Assembly (NCBI RefSeq): GCF_007752535.1
Contig: NZ_CP036426.1
Span: forward strand, 3,224,001 to 3,288,000
Length of the DNA stretch: 64,000 nt
From: Tautonia plasticadhaerens
GTDB lineage: Bacteria; Planctomycetota; Planctomycetia; Isosphaerales; Isosphaeraceae
Direction of reading: 5' to 3'
The notes under the pieces are model-generated. The model did not search any database, had not been told where the DNA came from, and worked only from the letters and a program-made list of their open reading frames with translations. Below, piece by piece: positions 1 to 7,935 of this stretch (position 1 is the first letter of the stretch; the number at the start of each line of letters is the position of its first letter). Position numbers and translations under genes: made by a program.

Positions 1-1
1 G

Positions 2-325
2 GACCAGTTCATCACCGCCGGGAGCTATGCGTTCAACCGGGCCCACATTGCGATGGTGACCTGGCGACCCGATCCGTCGCGGGTCCCGACGGCGGTGCAG
101 GGCACCGGCGAGTTCCTTACGCCCTGGGTCGTCGACGTGTATGGCGTCGGGGGCCAGCCGCACGTCGTGCTCCACGAGCCGAGTTCCTCCGCCCTGCTCT
201 CGCAGCTCGACATCGACCCCGAAGGTGACATGGCCCCGGAGGCTCCGGTAATCCCGGAGGACGAGGAGGCCCCGAAGCCTCCGGAGTACACGAAGGAGTC
301 CCTCCCAGAGCCGTCGGGGGAGTGA
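2..325 (+). CDS. C-terminal part of an unrecognised protein (5' end outside window)
   Basis: An open frame enters from the left edge and ends with TGA at 323-325. About 107 residues are visible. The first part is mixed sequence with motifs such as GEFLTPWVVDVYGVGG and VVLHEPSSSALLSQLDID; the last 35 residues are acidic and proline-rich (EAPVIPEDEEAPKPPEY). I do not recognise a family. A GC-rich hairpin 30 bases after the stop suggests transcription ends there. The reading frame is supported by protein-like composition up to the stop and by the hairpin; function is unknown. Confidence 0.5.
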   Translation, partial: DQFITAGSYAFNRAHIAMVTWRPDPSRVPTAVQGTGEFLTPWVVDVYGVGGQPHVVLHEPSSSALLSQLDIDPEGDMAPEAPVIPEDEEAPKPPEYTKESLPEPSGE

Positions 326-355
326 GCCCTGGCAACCCGTTTCCATCCAATCATG

Positions 356-388
356 GGCCCTCTCCGGCGAACGTGTCCGGGGAGGGCC
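356..388 (+). terminator. hairpin after the first gene
   Basis: A 12-bp stem with one G-T pair (GGCCCTCTCCGG against CCGGGGAGGGCC) around a 9-base loop, 30 bases past the upstream stop. No T-run follows, so it is a transcript-end hairpin candidate rather than a textbook intrinsic terminator. Confidence 0.45.
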
Positions 389-570
389 AACACCTCGTGG
401 GAAAACCCATAATTCCGGAACATGGTTACACTACCACGGACTACTACGGAAGGGCCATCCGTACCACCAAAGCTCAGGACTTTACGCGTCGGGACGCGAC
501 GGATTTCAACCGGGGTCGACTCGGTGTAAACTTCTACCAGTCGGACGTTTCGGGCTGAGCGATCGTGACC

Positions 571-624
571 GGATTTGGACTCTGAATAAGGGTGAGGTCC
601 CAGGTTCGAATCCTGGTGCGCCCA
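571..624 (+). pseudogene. 3' fragment of a tRNA-Gln(CTG) gene
   Basis: The T arm is perfect: stem CCAGG (600-604), loop TTCGAAT (605-611), stem CCTGG (612-616). It is followed by a 7-base acceptor 3' strand TGCGCCC (617-623) and discriminator A (624). Upstream, TTGGA-CTCTGAA looks like the 5' stem and loop of a Gln(CTG) anticodon arm, but the bases after it (TAAGG) cannot close that stem, and no GGGCGCA acceptor 5' strand is present in the preceding 250 bases. So only the 3' part of the gene remains. Such a fragment is the usual scar left where an integrative element used the tRNA 3' end as attachment site; that history is an inference. Confidence 0.6.
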
Positions 625-1247
625 TTTCCGCATATCCCAATCCGAACGCATCCCGCGTTTCTCCTCTCGGGCGGGCGGCGGCTCGGCCTGACTGCGGTCC
701 GATCGTGACCGTCACCGCACCCTGTCCAGGGCCCCTCGGCGAGCGGCGGTCATGCCCGTCCGTCCGGTCGTCCCGAGTCCCTTCCTCCGCGATCCACACG
801 CCCTCCGGCCGGACCCTCGGTGGGGATGCCACTCCCCCTTCGAATGAGTTCAGCCGCGATGTGATCCTCGGTGTTGTGTTCGCCTCCCCCCGACCCGATT
901 CGAGTCCGGCCAGGAGGGGACCCGAACGGAGGGACCCGGGCCCGTCTCCCGGCCCGGGATGCGTCGGGCCCCTCAGGGGGGGATCGGCCGGGATGTGTCG
1001 GGGCAGCCCGACGCCTCGGGGCCATCTCGCCGGGGACGCCGAGCTAGTCGCCGGCGGGGCTGGGGGCACCGATGCGGCGCGGCCGGTCGGGGCCGGCGGG
1101 CGGGGCGACCCCGGCTCCGGGGGTGGGCGATCCCGGGCTCTCCTCAATTTCCTCCTCGGGATGGGTCGATAGGAGAATCGTCCCATCCCGACCAGGAGGC
1201 GCGGCGGCGTGCCCCCTCGGGGATCGCTCGGGGAGGAGGTCGAGGCG

Positions 1248-2897
1248 ATGGCCCGATTGGTCGCGATGTCGCTCGGGCTTGCCCTGGTCGCCGTCCCCTC
1301 GCCCGCCGTCACCCTCGGCGGGCCCCCGGCGACACGGGCAGGGCAGGAGATCCCCACCCCGGTCCCGAGCCGGATCCCCGAGACCCCGGGCGACCTGCCT
1401 CCCCCCCCCGTGATCCCGCACTCCCCGGCGACGGGCGGGGTCCGGCAGGCGCCCCCGCCCCTGGTGCAACTGGATCCGGCCCCTTCGGCGGCAACCGACC
1501 TCCGATTCCCGATCAACCTGGCCACGGCGCTGCGGCTGGCCGACGCCCGGCCCCTGGTCGTCGCCGCCGCACAGGCCGGCACCTGGGTCGCCGAGGCGAA
1601 GCTCGCCCGGGCCAAGGTGCTCTGGGTACCCCAGCTGAACCTCGGCGCCAACTACATCCGGCACGACGGCGGCGGGCCGGACTTCAACAAGGGCATCCTC
1701 ACCGCACCCAGCGTCAATTTCTTCTACGGGGGCGGCGGCCTGGTCCAGAACGTCGCCCTGACCGACGTCTACTTCGAACCCCTGGTCGCCCGCCGGGAAC
1801 TGGACTCGACGCACTGGGACGTGCAGGCGGCCAAGAACGACGCCCTGATGATGGTCGCCGACGCCTACTTCGCCGTCCACCGGGCCCGGGGCTCCTATGC
1901 CGGGGCCCTGTACTGCGTCGGCCGGGGGCGGGACCTCGTCGAACGGGTCGACCGCCTCAGCGGCGACCTCGTCCCTCGGGTCGAGGTCGACCGGGCCCGC
2001 AACATGCTGGCCGACCTGCAGCAGCGGGCCACCTCCGACCGCGAGGCCTGGCGGGTCGGCAGCGCCGACCTGACCCAGGTGCTCCGGCTCGACCCGAGGG
2101 CCGTCGTCGAGCCCCTCGAACCGGACCACCTCCAGCTCACCCTCGTCGACCCGGCCCGGGGGCTGGACGAGCTGATGCCGGTGGCCCTGACCAATCGCCC
2201 CGAGCTGGCCTCGCACCGGGCGATGGTGGCGGCGGCCGAGGAGCGGATCCGGCGGGAGAAGGGCCGTCCGATGCTGCCGAGGGTCCGGATCAACGGCTTC
2301 CAGACCCCCTACGAGCAGATCCAGGCGGGCATCTTCGGCATGGGGCCCAACAGCAGCCTCGACCAGTGGAGCGGCCGGTTCGACTTCAGCGTGCAGCCGC
2401 TCTGGGAACTCGAGGGGATGGGACTGGGGAACCTGGCCCGGATCAAGGAGCAGCGCGGCGAGCAGTCTCGGGAGATCATCGACCTGCTCGCCACCCAGGA
2501 CCGGGTGGCCGCCGACGTGACCCGGGCCCAGGCGAGGCTCCAGTCGGCCGCCGCCCGGGTCACCCAGGCCGACCGGGCCTTGCGGACGGCGATCATCACC
2601 TTCGACGGGACCTACGAGGGCCTGAGCCAGACTTCCCGGTTCGGCGACGTGCTCGTGCTGGTCAACCGGCCCTCGGAGGCCGTCTTCGCGCTGAAGCTCC
2701 TGAAGCTGGCGATCGACGAGTATTTCGCCACGGTGGCCGAGCACAACCGGGCCCAGTTCGAGCTCTTCCACGCCCTGGGCTACCCGGCCCGGGAGCTGGC
2801 CGAGCTGGCCCCGCCGGGCGACCTGGTCCCGGTCGACACCTCCCGACCCGACTACCTGCCACCCGTCGGCAACGGGCCCCCCCCGGCGACCCGGTGA
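1248..2897 (+). CDS. TolC-family outer-membrane efflux protein (copy 1)
   Basis: A 549-residue outer-membrane channel protein of the TolC/OEP superfamily. It would form the periplasm-spanning exit duct for a tripartite pump. The start at ATG 1248 is preceded by GGGAGGAG at 1231-1238 and gives a signal peptide (MARLVAMSLGLALVAVPSPA). After a proline-rich linker, residues about 80-500 show the repeated alpha-hairpin pattern: LATALRLADARPLVVAAAQ, long Arg/Ala/Glu helices with RARNMLADLQQRA and, in the second half, LTNRPELASHRAMVAAAEERIRREKGRPMLP. The C-terminus HALGYPARELAEL is typical. It is one of a tandem pair with 4758-6389; DNA blocks over 100 bases long are identical between them. The adaptor and RND pump that probably partner it are convergent at 6394-11354. 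Confidence 0.85.
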   Translation: MARLVAMSLGLALVAVPSPAVTLGGPPATRAGQEIPTPVPSRIPETPGDLPPPPVIPHSPATGGVRQAPPPLVQLDPAPSAATDLRFPINLATALRLADARPLVVAAAQAGTWVAEAKLARAKVLWVPQLNLGANYIRHDGGGPDFNKGILTAPSVNFFYGGGGLVQNVALTDVYFEPLVARRELDSTHWDVQAAKNDALMMVADAYFAVHRARGSYAGALYCVGRGRDLVERVDRLSGDLVPRVEVDRARNMLADLQQRATSDREAWRVGSADLTQVLRLDPRAVVEPLEPDHLQLTLVDPARGLDELMPVALTNRPELASHRAMVAAAEERIRREKGRPMLPRVRINGFQTPYEQIQAGIFGMGPNSSLDQWSGRFDFSVQPLWELEGMGLGNLARIKEQRGEQSREIIDLLATQDRVAADVTRAQARLQSAAARVTQADRALRTAIITFDGTYEGLSQTSRFGDVLVLVNRPSEAVFALKLLKLAIDEYFATVAEHNRAQFELFHALGYPARELAELAPPGDLVPVDTSRPDYLPPVGNGPPPATR

Positions 2898-2985
2898 GCA
2901 CGCGGGGCAGGGGGCGACGGGCGACGCTCGGATCGGGAACGGTCGGGCAGGGCAGCGATTCGACTCGAACTCGGGGACTTCGACG

Positions 2986-3678
2986 ATGAAACCGATCGCC
3001 AGCGGACGGGCCCGGGGGGGCGTCGGGGCGCTCGCCCTGGGGTTGATGATCTCGGCCCCGGGCCCGGCGTCCGGGTTCGGCACCGACGGCCCCCCGGCAC
3101 ACCACGGGCCGAACATGGGCGTGGGCACCCTCGGCTACGGGCCTCCCGGGCCCCGGCCGGGGTACCAGGGCTTCGGCCTGAAGTTCCACAAGGGCCACGG
3201 CTACGGCGGAAAGGACGCCCTGGGGGTCGGTGCCCTGGGGGGGTATCCGGACTACGGAGGGCCGGGCTATCCCCACCACGCTCCCCCGCTCCGGCGCCTC
3301 GGCCGGTTCCTCCCGTTCCGGTACCGGGGGGGCGAGGGGATGCCCTCGGCCTTCCGGGCGGTCGGCCCGCTCTCCCGGAATCGGGACGTGGTGACCCAGC
3401 AGGCCGGGGGAGGGCCCTCCGGGGACTTCGGCCGGTTCACCGGGGCATTGCCCTATCCGGAGGCCGCCTTCTCCCCCTTCGCCTCGACCCCGACCGACTC
3501 GGCGTCGGAGGCCGCCCCCCGAGCCGTCCCGGAGGTACCTCCCCCGGCCCCGATCGACCCCGGCCCCTTCTCCCCCCCCGGCCTCGACCTCGAAGGGCCG
3601 CGACCGGGGGCGATGCCCCCCCTCGGGATCGGCGACGACGAGTTCCGCAGGGATCTCGGGCTGCCCGATTCGAGGTGA
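2986..3678 (+). CDS. secreted Gly/Pro-rich protein of unknown function
   Basis: A 230-residue protein with a Sec-type N-terminus (MKPIASGRARGGVGALALGL then ISAPGPASG). The mature part is rich in glycine, proline and tyrosine (GYGPPGPRPGYQGFGLKFHK, GGYPDYGGPGYPHHAPP), followed by a Pro/Ser-rich linker and a short acidic end (GIGDDEFRRDLGLPDS). No family is recognised. It lies 88 bases after the first TolC-like gene and 51 before the next secreted protein, so all four plus-strand genes could be one transcript. A cell-surface or envelope role is only an inference from the signal peptide and composition. Confidence 0.6.
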   Translation: MKPIASGRARGGVGALALGLMISAPGPASGFGTDGPPAHHGPNMGVGTLGYGPPGPRPGYQGFGLKFHKGHGYGGKDALGVGALGGYPDYGGPGYPHHAPPLRRLGRFLPFRYRGGEGMPSAFRAVGPLSRNRDVVTQQAGGGPSGDFGRFTGALPYPEAAFSPFASTPTDSASEAAPRAVPEVPPPAPIDPGPFSPPGLDLEGPRPGAMPPLGIGDDEFRRDLGLPDSR

Positions 3679-3688
3679 TCGCCCCCAG

Positions 3689-3710
3689 GGCCCCGGAATC
3701 CGCCGGGGCC
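3689..3710 (+). terminator. GC hairpin between two secreted-protein genes
   Basis: An 8-bp perfect stem GGCCCCGG / CCGGGGCC with a 6-base loop, 11 bases after the stop at 3678 and 20 before the next start. There is no T-run. It may terminate or attenuate transcription, or protect a processed 3' end. Confidence 0.35.
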
Positions 3711-3729
3711 GGACCGAAGGACCCGTGCC

Positions 3730-4566
3730 ATGCCCCGACGACGACCGGCCTTGAAGCTGCGACCCTCGGCCGAGCCGATCGAGCGGAGGTCCTTGATGAG
3801 CGCCGGGCCGATGGTCGTCGGGGGGGCGCCCGGGCTCGGCGCCGTCGTCCGGCCCCTCGACCTGCTCCGCCAGGATCGGGAACGGGCGAGGGGCCTCATG
3901 CTCGACTCGCCCCATTCGCAGCCCCTCCGGGAGCGGATCGCGCAGCTCCGCCAGGCCCGACTGTCGGCGATCCGGGGAGGGGGCCGCCCCGGGCCCCCGG
4001 CCGACCCGGCCTCGCCCCCGCCCTCGGCGTCCCCGGTGTCCGGGGTCACCATGGAACGGATCACCAATCCGACGCCGATCAACACCCGGATCGTCCCCCC
4101 GCTCTCGCAGGTCCGGGTCCAGGACCGGGAGCCGATCCCGGGACAGAGCTACAACGTCGTCTTCGTCACGGTGAGGAACAGCACCGGGAGGACCTTCGAC
4201 GCGAGGGATGGCCTGGCCGTCCAGGTCACCGGCCAGGGGCCGGGACACTCCTACCCGATCCTGTCGGGGGCCGACACCTGGGACCCCCGGGAGGTGTTCG
4301 TCTTCTACTTCCTGACCAAGGAGTACTACCCGCTGGAGCCGGTCCAGTCGGCGGGCTTCGAGTTCAACTTCGTGAACCCGAGGGTGGTGGCGATCCCGGG
4401 CCCCTCCGGATTCTTCCAGCGGATCCTCTACGACCCCGAGACCTTCCCTCGGGTGCTCGACGCCGTCGTCGTCGGCGGGCCCGGCTCGAAGGGCCGGCAT
4501 CTGGGGCTCCCCGACACGTCGCTCTGGGAGATCATCCCCTCGAACCTGAACGTCATCCCGCTCTGA
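3730..4566 (+). CDS. secreted protein with planctomycete-type leader, function unknown
   Basis: 278 residues. The N-terminus RRRPALKLRPSAEPIERRSL followed by MSA fits the leader seen on many planctomycete exported proteins (Leu-rich basic start, then a Glu-x-Ile/Leu-Glu-x-Arg-x-Leu-Leu/Met-Ser pattern). A linker of about 80 residues rich in Pro/Gly/Arg follows. Residues about 110-270 look like a folded beta-rich domain: QVRVQDREPIPGQSYNVVFV, VRNSTGRTFDA, DTWDPREVFVFYFLTKEYYP and FEFNFVNPRVVAIPGPSGFF. I do not recognise the domain. A weak GAAGGA sits upstream of the ATG. Confidence that it is a real secreted protein is good; function is open. Confidence 0.65.
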   Translation: MPRRRPALKLRPSAEPIERRSLMSAGPMVVGGAPGLGAVVRPLDLLRQDRERARGLMLDSPHSQPLRERIAQLRQARLSAIRGGGRPGPPADPASPPPSASPVSGVTMERITNPTPINTRIVPPLSQVRVQDREPIPGQSYNVVFVTVRNSTGRTFDARDGLAVQVTGQGPGHSYPILSGADTWDPREVFVFYFLTKEYYPLEPVQSAGFEFNFVNPRVVAIPGPSGFFQRILYDPETFPRVLDAVVVGGPGSKGRHLGLPDTSLWEIIPSNLNVIPL

Positions 4567-4757
4567 TGGGGGTTCAGGGGCCGGGCCCACCGGGCCGGGT
4601 TCCGAGGATCGACCCATCCCGGCGAATCGCCCCCATCCCGATGATCCTCCCGGCCGGGATCGGCCGATACAAGCGAAGTCGTGGTCGGGCCGTTCGTTCC
4701 CGGCTCGCCGCCCGAGGGCGAAGCGGCTCCAGGACCGTTCGAGGGTAGGGGGACCTG

Positions 4758-6389
4758 ATGAGGGGAATCGGCCCGGCATCGATCCTCATCCTGGCGGCCC
4801 TGGTCGTCGGGGGCGCGCCCGCCCCCGGGCAATCGACGCGCCCACCGGCATCGGCACCCGACCCCGGGGCCGGGACGGACGTGCCCCCGCCGATCCTCCC
4901 CGGTGGGGGCGTCGGGGAGTCCCAAGCCCTGGCCCCGCCGCTCGTACGGGACCCGGTGCAATTGGCCCCGGCGCCGACCGCCCCCACGGACGTCCGGTTC
5001 CCGATCAACCTGGCCACGGCGCTGCGGCTGGCCGACGCCCGGCCCCTGGTCGTCGCCGCCGCACAGGCCGGCACCTGGGTCGCCGAGGCGAAGCTCGCCC
5101 GGGCCAAGGCCCTCTGGCTGCCGACCGCGATGGTCGGCTTCGACTACATCCGGCACGACGGCGGCGGGCCGGACTTCAACAAGGGCATCCTCACCGCACC
5201 CAGCGTCAACTTCTTCTACGCCGGCGGCAGCTTCATCCAGGTCGTCAACCTGACCGACGCCTACTTCGAGCCCCTGGTCGCCCGCCGGGAGCTGGACGCC
5301 CGGCACTGGGACGTGCAGGCGGCCAAGAACGACTCCCTCTTGAGGGTCGCCGACGCCTACTTCGCCGTCCACCGGGCCCGGGGCTCTTACGCCGGGGCGT
5401 TGTACTGCATCGATCGGGGCCGACAGCTCGTCGACCGGGTCGACCGCCTCGGCGCCGACCTGGTGGCCCCGGTCGAGGCCCAGCGGGCCCGAAACATGCT
5501 GGCCGACCTGCAGCAGCGGGCCACCTCCGACCGGGAAGACTGGCGGGTGAGCAGCGCCGACCTGACCCAGGTGCTCCGGCTCGACCCGAGGGCCGTCGTC
5601 GAGCCCCTCGAACCGGACCACCTCCAGGTCACCCTCATCGACCCGGGCAAACCGCTGGACGACCTGATGCCGGTGGCCCTGACCAATCGCCCCGAGCTGG
5701 CCTCGCACCGGGCGATGATCCGGGCGGCGGAGGAGCGGATCCGCCGGGAGAAGGCCCGGCCGATGCTGCCGGTCGTCATGCTCAACGGCTTCCAGAGCGC
5801 GGGCATGCTCATCCAGGCGGGCATCTTCGGCATGGGGCCCAACAGCAGCCTCGATCAGTGGAGCGGCCGGTTCGACGGCAGCATCCAGCTCCTCTGGCAG
5901 CTCGAGGGGATGGGCCTGGGGAACCTGGCCCGGGTCAAGCGTCAACGGGGGGAGCAGTCGGACGCCATCGCCGACTTCTTCCGGGCGCAGGACCTCGTCT
6001 CGGCCGAGGTGACCCGGGCCCGGGCCCGGTTGCAGTCGGCCGCCGCCCGGGTCACCCAGGCCGACCGATCGCTCCGGGCCGCCCTGATCACCTTCGACGG
6101 GACCCTGGAGGGCCTCGGCCAGACCTCCCGGTTCGGCGACGTCCTGGAGCTGGTCAACCGGCCCCAGGAGGCGGTCTTCGCGCTGGAAGAGCTCTATGCG
6201 GCGTTCGAGAATTACTACGGCACGGTGGCCGAGTACAACCGGGCCCAGTTCGAGCTCTTCCACGCCCTGGGCTACCCGGCCCGGGAGCTGGCCGAGCTGG
6301 CCCCGCCGGGCGACCTGATCCCGGTCGACACCTCCCGACCCGACTACCTGCCACCCGTCGGCATCGGGCCCCCCCCGGCGACCCGGTGA
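4758..6389 (+). CDS. TolC-family outer-membrane efflux protein (copy 2)
   Basis: A 543-residue paralogue of the product of 1248-2897 with the same plan: signal peptide (MRGIGPASILILAALVVGG), Pro-rich linker, two halves of TolC-type helical hairpins, and a C-terminus with HALGYPARELAELAPPGD. The start has AGGGGG seven bases upstream. Long blocks are identical in DNA with the first copy (for example 4998-5109 equals 1506-1617), while segments such as the barrel-proximal FIQVVNLTDAYFEPL region and the second helical pair differ. It ends only 4 bases from the stop of the convergent adaptor gene at 6394, leaving no room for a separate terminator. Likely outer-membrane partner of that adaptor/pump pair. 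Confidence 0.85.
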   Translation: MRGIGPASILILAALVVGGAPAPGQSTRPPASAPDPGAGTDVPPPILPGGGVGESQALAPPLVRDPVQLAPAPTAPTDVRFPINLATALRLADARPLVVAAAQAGTWVAEAKLARAKALWLPTAMVGFDYIRHDGGGPDFNKGILTAPSVNFFYAGGSFIQVVNLTDAYFEPLVARRELDARHWDVQAAKNDSLLRVADAYFAVHRARGSYAGALYCIDRGRQLVDRVDRLGADLVAPVEAQRARNMLADLQQRATSDREDWRVSSADLTQVLRLDPRAVVEPLEPDHLQVTLIDPGKPLDDLMPVALTNRPELASHRAMIRAAEERIRREKARPMLPVVMLNGFQSAGMLIQAGIFGMGPNSSLDQWSGRFDGSIQLLWQLEGMGLGNLARVKRQRGEQSDAIADFFRAQDLVSAEVTRARARLQSAAARVTQADRSLRAALITFDGTLEGLGQTSRFGDVLELVNRPQEAVFALEELYAAFENYYGTVAEYNRAQFELFHALGYPARELAELAPPGDLIPVDTSRPDYLPPVGIGPPPATR

Positions 6390-6393
6390 CCGA

Positions 6394-7935
6394 TCAGGCG
6401 TCGGGATCGAGGGAGGAGGCCCCGGACCCGGTCCCGTCCTCGGTCGGGCCCGGGGGGGGTGCCTGGGCGACGGTGCTCGGCTTCGACTGCGGCGCGACCT
6501 CGACGTCCTGGCCGTCGGAGAGGACCGAGAGGTCGCCCAGGATGACCTGCTCCGAGCCGTCGATCGGCGTCCAGTCGCCGTCCCCGTCGGGCCCGGGGGC
6601 GTGACGACGGTTGGTGACCTCGACCCAGGCCCCGTCGGAGATCCCGGTGCGGACCTCGGCCCGGGTCGCCCGGCCGTCCTGGAGGATCCAGCAGTAGGAC
6701 TGGGCCCCCTCCCGGACGAGGGCGTCGGTCGGGAGCGCCCGGACGCCGGGGCGGTCGATCTTGACCTCGGCATAGGCATACATGCCGGGCAGGAGCTGGC
6801 CGTCGGTGTTGGGCAGGTCGATCTCGGCCCGGAGCGTCCGGCTGGTGACGTTCAGCGCCCAGGAGGTCCGGGTGACCGAGCCCTCCAGCGGCTCGTCCCG
6901 GAAGGCCCGGACGAGGATCGACGCCTTCGCCCCGTCCTTGACGAAGATGGCGTCGCTCTCGGGGATGTCGACGAAGATCCGGACCACGTCGGTGCGGTCG
7001 ACCACGTAGATCGGCGCGGCGGCCCCGCTGGGGGAGAGCTTGGGGGCGTTCTTGTCGGCCGTGGGGTCGCCGGTGGAGGGGAGGACGAAGTCGAAGGTGT
7101 TCGCGTTGCGGGCGACGATGACGCCGTCGAAGGGGGCGGCGAGCGTGAGGTAGCCGACCCAGGCCTCCCACTTCTTCTCCTCGCTCTGGGCCACGGCCAA
7201 GGCGGCCTCGGCCACCTTCACGTCCACCTTCGCCTTGGCGAGTTCGGCCTGCTCGGAGAGCAACTCCGCGTCGGCGTTCTGGATGGAGGCCTGGGCGGCA
7301 TCCCGGGCGGCGGTGCTCGACTTGAGCTGATTCGTCGACTCCAGGAGGATCTGGGGGGCGACGACGCCCCGGTCCGTCTCCTTCTGGAGGCGGTCGACCT
7401 CCGAGGCCCAGCGGTCGACCTCGGCCTGGTACTTCGCCAGGATCGCCTTGGTCTCGTCGAGGTGGGCCTGGGCGGCCTTCACGTCGGCCTCGGCCACGTC
7501 GACCATCTTCCCGGCCAGCTCGATCCGCTCCCGGTCCAGCGCGACGGTCGCTTTCTTCGAGTTCAGCTCCTCGACGATCTCGGGGACGAAGAGCGTGGCC
7601 AGCACGTCCCCCTTCTTCACCCGGTCGCCGATGTCGACGATCCATTCCTCGATGTACGCGGTCATCTTCGGGTAGATCGACGTCCGCTCATACGCCTCGA
7701 TGAAGCTCGGCTGGCCGACGACCCGGGTGATGTCCCGGGCCTCGGGCCGGACGACCCGAACCGTCGGCGGCTTCGAGACGCTCGTGTAGGAGGGCTCCGG
7801 CGTGCTGTCGCAGCCGACGGCGAGGGCGATCGCCGCCAGCAGGCAGGACGCCGGCCGGGCGAGGCCGGGGGGGCGGCCGGTCGCCGGGGGCCGGGGCGTG
7901 CGTCGCATCGCGGTTCTCCGGGTCGAGGGGATCAT
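6394..7935 (-). CDS. RND efflux periplasmic adaptor (membrane fusion protein), lipoprotein
   Basis: 513 residues. The N-terminus carries a lipoprotein signal ending in AVGC (cysteine about residue 42). A short biotinyl-lipoyl half (SIYPKMTAYIEEWIVDIGDRVKKGDVL), a long alpha-helical coiled coil (about residues 120-240, with KATVALDRERIELAGK and AELLSEQAELAKAKVDVKVA), the second lipoyl half (LTLAAPFDGVIVARNAN) and beta-barrel/membrane-proximal domains follow, the order expected of HlyD/AcrA-type adaptors. It would bridge the inner-membrane RND pump and a TolC-like duct. The start codon overlaps the stop of the upstream pump gene by four bases (ATGA at 7935-7932), so the two are translationally coupled. 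The C-terminal 30 residues are Pro/Gly/Ser-rich. Confidence 0.9.
   Translation of the reverse strand: MIPSTRRTAMRRTPRPPATGRPPGLARPASCLLAAIALAVGCDSTPEPSYTSVSKPPTVRVVRPEARDITRVVGQPSFIEAYERTSIYPKMTAYIEEWIVDIGDRVKKGDVLATLFVPEIVEELNSKKATVALDRERIELAGKMVDVAEADVKAAQAHLDETKAILAKYQAEVDRWASEVDRLQKETDRGVVAPQILLESTNQLKSSTAARDAAQASIQNADAELLSEQAELAKAKVDVKVAEAALAVAQSEEKKWEAWVGYLTLAAPFDGVIVARNANTFDFVLPSTGDPTADKNAPKLSPSGAAAPIYVVDRTDVVRIFVDIPESDAIFVKDGAKASILVRAFRDEPLEGSVTRTSWALNVTSRTLRAEIDLPNTDGQLLPGMYAYAEVKIDRPGVRALPTDALVREGAQSYCWILQDGRATRAEVRTGISDGAWVEVTNRRHAPGPDGDGDWTPIDGSEQVILGDLSVLSDGQDVEVAPQSKPSTVAQAPPPGPTEDGTGSGASSLDPDA

Larger units (their letters stand above)
326..1247. other. long intergenic region
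   Basis: Holds the hairpin at 356-388 and the tRNA-Gln fragment at 571-624. Bases 400-560 are visibly less GC-rich than the neighbours. From 630 to 1230 the sequence is GC-rich with open frames on both strands but no frame with a recognisable protein, a good ribosome binding site, or a signal peptide. The gene that follows has its binding site at 1231-1238. Confidence 0.5.

Noticed and set aside
322-558. 78-codon plus-strand frame after the first gene
   Set aside because: Contains the hairpin at 356-388, has no binding site, and shows no family resemblance; composition is that of an intergenic region.
571-624. Intact tRNA-Gln
   Set aside because: No acceptor 5' strand, no D arm, and the anticodon stem cannot close; called a fragment instead.
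25-651. 208-residue minus-strand frame beginning MRSDWDMRKWAHQDSNLGP
   Set aside because: Typical false protein produced by translating the antisense of a tRNA T arm; it overlaps the tRNA-Gln fragment and the opposite-strand gene.
6390-6393. Terminator between the convergent TolC and adaptor genes
   Set aside because: Only four bases separate the stops; no hairpin fits there.
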